The notes beneath the pieces were generated by a model. The model was not told where the DNA came from. It saw only the letters and a list, made by a program, of their open reading frames with translations, and ran no database searches. A program made the translations under genes and the position numbers. Positions 1-8,800 of a DNA stretch of 64,000 nt are shown piece after piece. Each line of letters begins with the position of its first letter. Position 1 is the stretch's first letter. The stretch lies in assembly GCA_024694565.1 (NCBI GenBank), contig JAILJR010000151.1:1-64000 (forward strand), given 5' to 3'. This DNA is from Butyrivibrio sp. (lineage in GTDB: Bacteria; Bacillota; Clostridia; Lachnospirales; Lachnospiraceae).

Positions 1-279
1 GCAGGTCTGTCTTACGTAGTTCATGGTGGTGAAGGGAAGCTCTGTGTAAGAGGCAGAGCAGGTTACATCAAGGGTTGAAGATCCGATTTCTTTACCACGG
101 ACACTTGAAAGGACTCTTTTATTGACAGCATCACATGTAAGAACTGAGGGAGACTTGTCATCCTGATAGTCGCAGAAGGTGCATTTTCCGTAGGAGCAGC
201 CAAGAGAGACAAGAAGAACGTTTTCCCTGGGAAGAGAGCTTTTGTCATCAAACTGGTATCGAACAAGATCGTGAATCAT
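1..279 (-). CDS. Radical-SAM-like protein, N-terminal part only (candidate queuine lyase QueL)
   Basis: The gene starts at 279 on the - strand and runs off the left edge, so only 93 codons are visible. Its ATG overlaps the yhhQ stop codon (ATGA), implying translational coupling in one transcript. Residues 28-36 read C-SYGK-C-TF-C, a CX4CX2C cluster followed by DY. This resembles a radical-SAM [4Fe-4S] site, although the canonical spacing is CX3CX2C. Gut Firmicutes salvage queuine with a radical-SAM enzyme (QueL) that makes preQ1 from queuine. Pairing with a queuosine-precursor transporter behind a preQ1-type riboswitch makes QueL the best guess. That is inference: the catalytic barrel is outside the window, and another radical-SAM enzyme is possible. 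Confidence 0.6.
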   Translation of the reverse strand, partial: MIHDLVRYQFDDKSSLPRENVLLVSLGCSYGKCTFCDYQDDKSPSVLTCDAVNKRVLSSVRGKEIGSSTLDVTCSASYTELPFTTMNYVRQTC

Positions 280-1007
280 ATTGTGACCTCAGATATGTTT
301 TCTGACTTATTATCATCATCTTTTTCCAGGAGAATACCGGTATTTTTGATGAACCTCCTGGAGAAATATAAAAATGGTGTATCGCAAATAGCTATAAGCA
401 TTTCGAATATTGAACCGGTAACAGCAATCTCAAGGCAGTAACCAAGAGGAAAGGTACCTGCAAAGGCCAGTATGGTAAATGCAAAATTTTCGGCACAGTT
501 ACATACGATTGTAGAGACGTTGTTTCGAAACCACATGTGTTTGCCGCCTGTCTTTTGTTTTATTCTTTGGTAGAGAATAACATCACACCAGTTTGACAGT
601 ACAAACATAAGCCCGGATGCAGTTGTGATCCTTATTGACATCGCGAAAATGTTTTTCATTCCGGAGTCAACAACGTCATAGGAATTAGGTATGAAAATCT
701 GTGTGAACTGAGCGAATACAATGTATGCAATGAGGGCACCGGCTGCAATCTTGACAGCATTTCTGCTTGCCTTGTCGCTGTATTTTTCATTCAGGAGATC
801 AGTTGCAAGATAGGTTGATGCGAACATAACATTTCCGAGAGCTGTGGAGACTCCGGCTATATCTACCTGCTTTGAAACCTGAATGTTGGCAAATACAACA
901 GCCAGAGCCATCCAGGTATATAGTCCCCACTTACCGAAGAACTTGTCCATAAGAAGGACACCGGAAAAACAAACTATAAGTTCAAAAATTCCAAGGGCTA
1001 AATTCAT
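276..1007 (-). CDS. yhhQ: Queuosine precursor transporter, YhhQ family
   Basis: A hydrophobic integral membrane protein of 243 residues with about six membrane segments, in the YhhQ/DUF165 family that imports preQ0, preQ1 or queuine. Family hallmarks are the FGKWGLYTWMALAVVFANIQ stretch near the N-terminus, LGNVMFASTYLATDLLNEKY, and the later NNVSTIVCNCAENFAF helix. I place the start at 1007 and not at the upstream in-frame ATG at 1109. The latter lies upstream of the leader terminator at 1061-1094, whereas 1007 matches the family N-terminus and has an AAAGAGG ribosome-binding site. Transcription is probably controlled by the preQ1-type riboswitch. It overlaps the downstream radical-SAM gene by 4 bases. 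Confidence 0.93.
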   Translation of the reverse strand: MNLALGIFELIVCFSGVLLMDKFFGKWGLYTWMALAVVFANIQVSKQVDIAGVSTALGNVMFASTYLATDLLNEKYSDKASRNAVKIAAGALIAYIVFAQFTQIFIPNSYDVVDSGMKNIFAMSIRITTASGLMFVLSNWCDVILYQRIKQKTGGKHMWFRNNVSTIVCNCAENFAFTILAFAGTFPLGYCLEIAVTGSIFEMLIAICDTPFLYFSRRFIKNTGILLEKDDDNKSENISEVTI

Positions 1008-1060
1008 TATTCTAAGACCTCTTTCCATATTTTTCAGCAGGGGAGAATTAGAAATAACGA

Positions 1061-1094
1061 CAAAAAGAAGCTCTACGTATAAAATACGCAGAGC
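1061..1094 (-). terminator. Intrinsic terminator in the yhhQ leader (riboswitch expression platform)
   Basis: On the - strand an 11-bp stem (1084-1094 with 1070-1080, one G-U pair) with a 3-nt loop is followed by TTCTTTTTG. It lies between the riboswitch aptamer and the yhhQ start, so it is an attenuator and not an end-of-gene terminator. Confidence 0.85.
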
Positions 1095-1125
1095 AATCAG
1101 AATATCCAAAGATACTTCTAATCAG

Positions 1126-1168
1126 CCCTGGTTTTGTTTAACGACAGGATGGTGCAAACGAACTGTCG
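1126..1168 (-). promoter_or_regulatory. preQ1-I-type riboswitch aptamer
   Basis: On the - strand a CGACAG/CTGTCG hairpin encloses a 15-nt loop containing TTCG and GCACC. The A-rich tail GTTAAACAAAACCAGGG follows. This arrangement of stem, C-rich loop and A-rich 3' tail matches the compact preQ1-I fold; the tail is close to that of the Thermoanaerobacter tengcongensis riboswitch as I remember it. It sits in the leader of a queuosine-precursor transporter and directly precedes an intrinsic terminator. Ligand-induced termination is therefore the likely mechanism. Confidence 0.8.
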
Positions 1169-1192
1169 ATACAAATATCTTTGTACACCCGA

Positions 1193-1221
1193 ATAGTACA
1201 CTTTGAGCTCGGAAATGTCAA
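1193..1221 (-). promoter_or_regulatory. Sigma-A promoter of yhhQ
   Basis: On the - strand TTGACA (1221-1216), a 17-nt spacer and TACTAT (1198-1193). The predicted start near 1186 is about 18 nt upstream of the riboswitch stem. It is back to back with the rightward promoter at 1245-1273. Confidence 0.8.
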
Positions 1222-1244
1222 TAAAAAATAATATTCCGTGACTT

Positions 1245-1273
1245 TTGATACATTTTAAAGTTATAATTATATT
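1245..1273 (+). promoter_or_regulatory. Sigma-A-like promoter of the SpoIIE-type phosphatase gene
   Basis: TTGATA (1245-1250), a 17-nt spacer and TATATT (1268-1273). It would start a transcript near 1280 with a leader of about 107 nt before the gene at 1387. Confidence 0.6.
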
Positions 1274-1283
1274 AAGTATTTAT

Positions 1284-1360
1284 TAGGAACCGGATTCCGT
1301 TAGCGCACGTTCTTTGGTCGTTTACGGTATCCGCAAGAGGCTGGAATAAGTCACATATTT
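1284..1360 (+). other. Conserved leader segment A (resembles 11068-11142)
   Basis: The segment begins just after the predicted transcription start. It contains a 10-bp near-perfect stem (1291-1300 with 1324-1333). It shares colinear blocks with the leader of atpE: GGA-N3-GGA near its start, ACGTTC, CGGTA, and GGAATAAGTCA ending with ATAT. The last block lies 44 nt (here) or 48 nt (atpE) before the start codon. Function unknown; it could be a regulatory RNA or a degenerate repeat. Confidence 0.4.
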
Positions 1361-1386
1361 ACTGTCGTTTATAGGAGAGGAAAGCC

Positions 1387-3171
1387 ATGAAAAAAAGGCG
1401 AAGAGATATACAATTTGGAATCAGTGCCAAGATGAGCTTTGCAATCGGATTGGTAAGTATACTTATTGCGCTGATTTCATTTTGTATAGCGACCCGTTTG
1501 AACACCGTTCTTAACATAGCAGCACTAATAGACAAGAATTGGGTAATCGCACAAAAACTTGTTGCGGAAAATGATGAAAATGAAATGGCCTTTCTTTTAT
1601 CAAGGGAAAAGGATATATACTTTAGTCTTTCTGATAAAGAAAGTGCCAATCCACAGGATAAGGACTATCAGTCGCTCTATAGTCAGCTGCAGGGGCCTGA
1701 ATATGAGGAAATCCTGTCAAATCTTGCCAGGTCCTACGATATACCGGGAATTGCCTGGGCTGATCTGCGGTTTAAGGATGAGGGAAAAGGGCGCTATGTC
1801 TATCTGATGCACACAAGACCACAGGAGGATGGCAAATTTGGCATCGGCTACTGGGAACCCGACGAAGACAGTGTCAATTGCAATTTCTATTACCCTAAAA
1901 GCTATGCAACGGCATATGAACAAATGGAATTTTTTCCCAAATGGGTAGAGAAAGCTTCAAATGTGCTTCCTGAGTCTATCGGGTTTGTTCCTTATGTTTT
2001 GGATCATCTTATGGCGCTTAACAGTCGCAACGCAAAGAATCGGTTTAGCGTTCTTTATCCGGTTGTAGGAGAGGAAGGTACAGAGCCAATAGGATATCTC
2101 GGAATCGGAGAGTATTATAACAATTATCAGACCTACAACTGGGCATTTGCTCTGATGTTCATTATTATTTTTTTGCCTTATTTTGTCATTGTTACGCTGG
2201 TAACAAGAGAACTGGTGAGACGCAACATTGCACTGCCTATTCAGAAGCTGGCAAAGGCTGCAGTAATATATGGCGAAGATGATGATAAGGAGAATGATGA
2301 TAAGCATTTCAAGCAGGTTAAGATTCGGTCAAGGGATGAGGTACTTTTACTGAGAGATTCAATGGCTGACATGGAAGGCAGTCTGGCCAAGTACATGGTA
2401 AATCTTAAAAATTTGACTGCAAAGGAGGAGCGCTTTAAGGCTGAGATGGACATGAGCGCCCAGATCCAATTGGGAATGCTGCCTCATTCGCTCCGTGCAA
2501 ATGACAATGAGAGAGATTTTGCTATCAGCGCGTCGATAAAACCGGCAAAGTCGGTGGGAGGAGACTTCTATGACTTTTTTGAGATTGATGACGACAGGAT
2601 AGGTATTGTCATGGCTGATGTTTCGGGTAAGGGCATGCCTGCAGCGCTCTTTATGATGATTGCAAAGATAATTCTTGCAGCTTCAGCAAAGCTGAGTACT
2701 TCCGTAGAGGAGATAATGAAAAATGCGAACCGCCAGATCTGTGCCAATAATCCTGAGATGCTTTTTGTCACAATATGGTTCGGCATCTATTATGTCAAGG
2801 ACAGAAGCATAAGCTATGTGAATGCCGGACATGATTATCCGGCAGTGTACAAAAGCAGCGAAGGTAAATTTAAGCTCTTCGAAGCTGAGAGCGACCTGGT
2901 TATAGGCTTTGACCCTGAGACAGAGTTTGTAGAACGCAGAATCAAATTGGAATCGAAGGACAAGCTCTTCCTTTACACAGATGGAATACCGGAGGCTAAC
3001 AATCCGAAAGGAGAGATGTACGGAAATGACCGTATGCTCGCAGCCCTCGATAAAAGCTCAGACAAATCAGGAGACGAATTTCTTGAGGCAGTGGATACAG
3101 ATGTCAGAAGCTTTATCGCAGAGGCAGATCAGTTCGACGATATGACTATGCTTTTGCTGGAAATCAAGTAA
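1387..3171 (+). CDS. Membrane-bound SpoIIE/RsbU-type PP2C phosphatase with HAMP domain
   Basis: A 594-residue sensor phosphatase. One membrane helix (about residues 16-38) precedes an extracytoplasmic region, a second helix (about 252-273) and a HAMP-like linker. The C-terminal PP2C/SpoIIE domain (about 365-594) holds the metal-binding GGDFYDFF, MADVSGKGMPAAL and FDDMTML motifs. Such enzymes usually dephosphorylate an anti-anti-sigma factor in response to an external signal, but no partner kinase or STAS gene is next to it. The start has the ribosome-binding site AGGAGAGG. A hairpin follows the stop codon. The domain call is firm; the sensed signal and substrate are unknown. Confidence 0.92.
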   Translation: MKKRRRDIQFGISAKMSFAIGLVSILIALISFCIATRLNTVLNIAALIDKNWVIAQKLVAENDENEMAFLLSREKDIYFSLSDKESANPQDKDYQSLYSQLQGPEYEEILSNLARSYDIPGIAWADLRFKDEGKGRYVYLMHTRPQEDGKFGIGYWEPDEDSVNCNFYYPKSYATAYEQMEFFPKWVEKASNVLPESIGFVPYVLDHLMALNSRNAKNRFSVLYPVVGEEGTEPIGYLGIGEYYNNYQTYNWAFALMFIIIFLPYFVIVTLVTRELVRRNIALPIQKLAKAAVIYGEDDDKENDDKHFKQVKIRSRDEVLLLRDSMADMEGSLAKYMVNLKNLTAKEERFKAEMDMSAQIQLGMLPHSLRANDNERDFAISASIKPAKSVGGDFYDFFEIDDDRIGIVMADVSGKGMPAALFMMIAKIILAASAKLSTSVEEIMKNANRQICANNPEMLFVTIWFGIYYVKDRSISYVNAGHDYPAVYKSSEGKFKLFEAESDLVIGFDPETEFVERRIKLESKDKLFLYTDGIPEANNPKGEMYGNDRMLAALDKSSDKSGDEFLEAVDTDVRSFIAEADQFDDMTMLLLEIK

Positions 3172-3201
3172 TCAGTTTTGGACAATAATATTACAATCCG
3201 G

Positions 3202-3230
3202 TTGCCGGCCGCTCCTTACGCGGCTGGCAA
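3202..3230 (+). terminator. Hairpin after the phosphatase gene, probable terminator
   Basis: An 11-bp GC-rich stem (3202-3212 with 3220-3230, one G-U pair) with a 7-nt loop, followed by an AT-rich tract TTAAATTATT. The T-run is weak. Confidence 0.55.
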
Positions 3231-3346
3231 TTAAATTATTAACTAAAATTAGCTTTTAGCACTAGATATTGTAAAAAAGACTAGCCACCCAACAAAATAT
3301 AGAGTATACTAGAGCGTGAAATAATTTTGTTTTGTTGGGGGAAGCT

Positions 3347-5818
3347 ATGGATAATAAAGAAAAAGCCGGAAACAGTGTTATGCTGAAAATTTGCGCATTT
3401 ATCGTAGATAAGAGAAACCTGTTTTTTCTTATCTACGCTATTTTGTGCATTTTTTCTGTTATTGCAAAGGGTTGGGTTAAGGTTGAGAATGACCTTGCCG
3501 AATATCTTCCACCGACATCTGAGACCAGAAGAGGTCTTGACCTGATGGCGGAACAGTTCACAACCTATGGAACTGTTAAAGTCATGGTGGCCAACATCTC
3601 CTACGATCAGGCACTGGAAATCAAGGAGGCACTTGAGAATATTGACGGGATATTCTCAGCCGATGTTGACGACACAGATGCACATTATAACAATGGATCA
3701 GCTCTTTTCAATATAACATTTGACTATGATGAGAGCGATGATCAGTGTCTCGTTCTTCTTGATGAGGTCAAGGAGTTTTTTAGCAAATATGATTCATATC
3801 TTTCAACATCACTGGGAGACATTCAGTCTGAACTTATCAACAAGGAGATGAGTGTCATCTCTGTTCTTGTTGTCATCATTGTTGTGGCAGTTTTGCTGCT
3901 TACATCACAGGCTTATGCCGAGGTCCCTGTTCTTCTGCTAACCTTTGGAAGTGCCGCCCTCGTTCAGATGGGGACAAACTTTCTTCTCGGCACAATTTCC
4001 TTTGTGTCTGACTCCGTGACAGTTGTCCTGCAGCTGGCGCTGTCGGTTGACTATGCCGTTATTTTCCTGAACAGATACAAGGAGGAGCATGCACAGCTCC
4101 CTTACCGTGAAGCGACTATAGTAGCGCTGGCTAAATCCATTCCCGAGATCTCGGGCTCGTCTCTGACTACCATGGGTGGTCTTATTGCAATGCTGTTTAT
4201 GCAGTTTGGAATAGGCTCGGACATGGGTATCGTACTTATAAAGGCTATTGTACTCAGCCTTTTGTCCGTATTCCTTCTTATGCCGGGCATTATCATGGTG
4301 TTCGCACCACTCATGGAGAAGACCCAGCACAAAAACTTCATTCCACAGATTCCCTTTGTTGGAAAATTTGCTTTTGCCACAAGATATGTGGTAGCTCCTG
4401 CTTTTGTAGTGGTGATCATTATCGCCAACAGGATTTCTTCAAGCACACCTTATGTTTATGGATATTCCAAAATTACTCCGCCTCTTACCAATGAGGTGCA
4501 GGAAGCTGAGAATATGCAGAATGCCAATTTCAAATCGGATAACATGGTGGCGCTTGTCTTCCCTGCAGAGGATTATGATACTGAAAAGAAGCTTATCGAT
4601 GATCTTCTTGCAAACGGAAATGTCAACTCTGTAACAGGTCTGGCCAATACCGAGGCTATAGGAGGATATACCCTCACTGAAAAACTGACTCCGCGTCAGT
4701 TCTCTGAGCTTTTGGACATCGACTACGAGGTGGCTGAGCTAATTTATACAGCCTACGCAGTCAATGATGAGGACTATGCCAAGGCTGTCAACGGGCTTGC
4801 CAATTACAGGGTTCCGCTCATCGATATGTTCATGTTTGTTTATGATGAGGTAGAGCAGGGATATGTCACACTTGACGATGAGCTTATGAAAAAGCTTGAT
4901 GATGCCAACAGGATGATGACCTTTGCCAAGAATCAGCTAAGAAGTGATGAGTACTCCAGGATTCTGGTTTATTTATCCCTTCCTGAGGAGTCTGATGAGA
5001 CCTTTGCTTTTATTGATGAGCTGCATACCATAGCAGAGAAGTACTATGACAGAGATAAAATCTATGTCGTTGGGGAGTCTGTGAGCCAGTATGACTTGAA
5101 GAAATGCTTTGCAAGAGACAACACGGTTACCAGCGTAATTTCAATTCTTGCGGTTCTGGTTGTGCTTCTTTTTACCTTCAAGTCTGCGGGAATGCCTGTG
5201 CTATTGATTGCTGTAATCCAGGGATGTATCTGGATCAACTTCTCATTCCCGGCAATAGAGCATGACAACCTGTTTTTCCTTGGATACCTTATAGTCAGTT
5301 CTATTCAGATGGGTGCAAATATTGACTATGCCATCGTTATTGCCGGAAGATATACGGAGCTTAGAGAGAGTATGGGTAAGAGGGATGCGATTATTGACAC
5401 TATGAACCTTTCCTTCCCGACTATCATCACTTCCGGTACAATGCTTGCAGTTGCAGGAACCCTTATTGGTAAGATGACATCAGATGCCGCTATCTTCGGC
5501 ATAGGAAAGTGTCTGGGAAGAGGAACCATTATCTCCATTTTCATTACGATGTTTGTTCTGCCACAGATACTTCTGGTGGGAGATAAGGTAATAGAGCTTA
5601 CTGCTTTTGTTATGAACATGCCGCTGCAGAACAAACAGATGTCCGGTTCTATGCGTATCGACGGCATGGTACGAGGCAAAATCGATGGAACCGTCAACGG
5701 TGTTGTTCATGCTATAGTTAAGGGTAATGTCAGCGCCTACATTGATAATGGCAATGTAGAAATGATAGATAACGATGATGATCCCGAAACAAATAATCTG
5801 AGGCAGGAGGGTGTGTGA
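3347..5818 (+). CDS. RND/MMPL-family exporter with a beta-repeat C-terminal tail
   Basis: About 823 residues with the two-fold RND layout. A membrane helix and soluble loop are followed by a helix bundle around SVDYAVIFLNRYKEE, then a second soluble loop and a second bundle around GANIDYAIVIAGRYTE. These D-Y-A motifs are typical of MMPL/hydrophobe exporters driven by the proton gradient. I chose the ATG at 3347, behind GGGGGA, over the in-frame TTG at 3332. Unusually, the last ~50 residues alternate hydrophobic and Gly positions (MRIDGMVRGKIDGTVNGVV), like the beta-helix of bactofilins. The next gene starts 2 bases after the stop, so the exporter and the GLUG protein are probably made together. 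Substrate unknown. Confidence 0.88.
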   Translation: MDNKEKAGNSVMLKICAFIVDKRNLFFLIYAILCIFSVIAKGWVKVENDLAEYLPPTSETRRGLDLMAEQFTTYGTVKVMVANISYDQALEIKEALENIDGIFSADVDDTDAHYNNGSALFNITFDYDESDDQCLVLLDEVKEFFSKYDSYLSTSLGDIQSELINKEMSVISVLVVIIVVAVLLLTSQAYAEVPVLLLTFGSAALVQMGTNFLLGTISFVSDSVTVVLQLALSVDYAVIFLNRYKEEHAQLPYREATIVALAKSIPEISGSSLTTMGGLIAMLFMQFGIGSDMGIVLIKAIVLSLLSVFLLMPGIIMVFAPLMEKTQHKNFIPQIPFVGKFAFATRYVVAPAFVVVIIIANRISSSTPYVYGYSKITPPLTNEVQEAENMQNANFKSDNMVALVFPAEDYDTEKKLIDDLLANGNVNSVTGLANTEAIGGYTLTEKLTPRQFSELLDIDYEVAELIYTAYAVNDEDYAKAVNGLANYRVPLIDMFMFVYDEVEQGYVTLDDELMKKLDDANRMMTFAKNQLRSDEYSRILVYLSLPEESDETFAFIDELHTIAEKYYDRDKIYVVGESVSQYDLKKCFARDNTVTSVISILAVLVVLLFTFKSAGMPVLLIAVIQGCIWINFSFPAIEHDNLFFLGYLIVSSIQMGANIDYAIVIAGRYTELRESMGKRDAIIDTMNLSFPTIITSGTMLAVAGTLIGKMTSDAAIFGIGKCLGRGTIISIFITMFVLPQILLVGDKVIELTAFVMNMPLQNKQMSGSMRIDGMVRGKIDGTVNGVVHAIVKGNVSAYIDNGNVEMIDNDDDPETNNLRQEGV

Positions 5819-5819
5819 A

Positions 5820-8800
5820 ATGAATAGGAGGCTAGTAGCGGCCGTTACAGCAGCACTGCTGTTTTCAGGCTCAGCCATCATTTCTTTTGCTGAAAATGAT
5901 ATAGTTAGTACGGAAAATCAAGGCGATAATACAAAGCTGATAACTACAGGTACTCAGACAAAGGCCGAAGAAGATGTGGTTGACGTGGATGAGGACATAA
6001 GAGATGAGGTTTTGGCTAAGATACCTCAGGAGATGGAGGAGATAAGAATCTCATCAGCCGCTGATCTTATAGAGCTGGCAAATAACTGCAGACTCGATAC
6101 ATGGTCAGTGAATAAAAGGGTGATACTTACTTCGGATATCAGCCTGGTCGGAAAGGATTTTAAGGGAATACCTTCATTTGGAGGAGAATTTGACGGTCAG
6201 GGTCATACTATTTCTGAGTTCAATGTAAAGGATGAACTGTCCTATGTTGGATTTTTTGTATACTTGCAGGAAACTGCAAAGGTAAGCAACCTTAACATAG
6301 CCGGTTCTGTCATGCCTGCAGGAAGTCCGGTGATAGTTGGTGGAGTCTGTGGTGACAATCATGGATGTATCAGGGAATGTACATTCAAGGGCATAGTGAA
6401 GGGCAGCGATTATGTTGGCGGACTGGTCGGAATGAATGAGCTTACAGGAACTATCAGCTTCTGTACATCAGAGGGCTTCATAAACGGTATTCATTTTACC
6501 GGAGGCATAGCCGGTGAGAACAGGGGAAATATTGAGAACAGCAGAAACGAAGCAACTGTCAACACCACAAATACTGATACTCAGATCACCCTTGATTCAA
6601 TGGAGAACCTCAACAAGCTCCTTAATCTGATTAAGAATGTCAAAAACAGTGATGATGAGGCTTACAAGGATGTGACAATTTCTGATATCGGCGGTATAGC
6701 AGGTACTTCGATCGGTATTATCTCAAGATGTATCAATAACGGAAGTGTGGGTTATGAACATGTGGGATACAATGTCGGTGGAATTGCGGGAAGGCAGTCC
6801 GGGTATATTCTGGGGTGCTCCAATAACGGAAGGATCCTTGGAAGAAAGGATGTTGGCGGAATAGTAGGCCAGGCTGAGCCATATATAACAGTAGATCTGT
6901 CTTCTGATATTGCCTATCAGTTATCTGAGGCCATTGCAAAGCTTCACGACTCTGTGACAGTGACACTCAATGACGCCAAGAGCCAGTCGAACACAATTTC
7001 AAACAGACTGGCAATGATCCAGCAGTTTACCTCACAGGCTGTTGAGGATACCAGATTTATTGCAAACGGAACCGTTGATTTTGTAAACGGTATTTCCGGA
7101 GCCGCAAATACAGCTATCTCAAGAGCGGACTACATTCTTGATGAAGCTTCAAAGAGTGGCGGCTTAATGGATCAGGCATCAGATACTGCCAGGAATTTCC
7201 ATTATTCAACTGTCTTTTTGGGAGAGACAATTGACGACCTGAGTCTTCGCCAGTATATGACAGAGGCGGAGAAAACCGATTATGATACGGCAAAAAATGC
7301 TCTTGATTCTATTGATGCCCAGTTTAATGACAATTACGACAGAGCATTTGAGAGATTTTATAATCAGAACATTCACAGAAATGCCGGTGAAAGTGAATAT
7401 ACAGCTGACCTGAGATTCAAGTCAGGCGATGAATATTTAGCTCTTGATCCCGGGGCAAGTGCAAGAGACGATCTGGACGGAACGGGCAGTGGAATAACCG
7501 CGCGCGATGGCTACTGGGTTCACTATGTATCGGATGATGATACAAACAGCTTCCCTCTGGATGATGGATCTGAGAAGGCAGGAGCTGACAAGGCCTTGGA
7601 CGCTGAATCATCTGTTTTTGCAGATGCACAGGCAAAGGCATATGCTTATGAAGTTTATCAGTCACCCGAGGGCTATTACTCCGGAAATATGATAGAGGAT
7701 GTAGCAGCAGCCGGCGGTACAATGATCGAAATTATCCGCAGACACTTTCCGGAGATGGCAACAGAAGCCAGATCCGACATTGAGCTTGCAGCCAATCGCT
7801 TTGAGGCGGCAACGGGAGCTTTGTCGGGGGCTACAGATGCCGCCAAGAGCATAGTCAGCACAGTGGCAGGATATGACAGAATTGAAATACCGTCTCTTTC
7901 CGATGAGTATAAAGCTCATACCAACAGTCTTGCTGACAATATGGCAAGCATGAATGACAATTTTGGCATTCTCAATCAGGAAGTAAACGGTGCTACCGGA
8001 GTTCTGGTGGATGATCTGCTGGCAGTAAGCGACCAGTTCAATAGTATTCTTGAACTCTACACGGATGCGATTGACGGAGTACTTGACAAGGATTACACCA
8101 CAGTGTTCGAGGACAAGTCGCTTGAGGAGGCAACATTTACAACAGATGCAACAGTGGATTCCTGTTTTAACTACGGAAGCTGCGAGGGTGATATTGATGT
8201 ATCCGGAATTGCCGGAACCATGGCCATTGAGTATGAATTTGACAAGGAGAGTGCTGTAACAGGTATCAAGGATGCCAATATGAACTCGTCCTTCCTTACA
8301 AAATGTGTTCTTCGTGATAACAGAAACTACGGTGATGTTACAAGCCAGAAAAACTATGCAGGCGGAATATGCGGACTGCAGGAGATGGGAACGATCATAA
8401 ACTGCGGAAGTTATTCTAAGATTCTGTCCAAGACAGCAGATTACGTCGGAGGAATTGCCGGTGGTTCCTATTCATATATTCTTGAATCCTATGCAAAGGG
8501 AGAGCTGGACGGCAAGTCTTATGTGGGAGGTGTTGCCGGAGACGGAATGAATATAAGCAAGTGTCTTACACTGGTCGATGTAGGGGAGGCAGAGAGCTGG
8601 TACGGTGCCATAGCAGGTCACGTCGGTGAAAAGGCAGAAGTGCGCGACAACTATTTTGTCAGTGATAGCCTCGCAGGTATAGACAGAGTGAGCTATTCAC
8701 TTAAGGCTGAGCCCATAAGCTATGATGATGTACTTAATAATCGTGTGTTTAAAGACATGGAAAAGGAGACAAAAAAGAAGTCATCACAGGTAGTTCCCAT

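Noticed and set aside
276-1109. Longer yhhQ reading frame starting at 1109
   Set aside because: The ATG at 1109 lies upstream of the leader terminator and overlaps the riboswitch expression platform. The family N-terminus and a ribosome-binding site are at 1007.
883-1206. 107-codon + strand frame over the yhhQ leader
   Set aside because: It runs antisense to yhhQ, the riboswitch and its promoter, with no ribosome-binding site and no recognisable protein.
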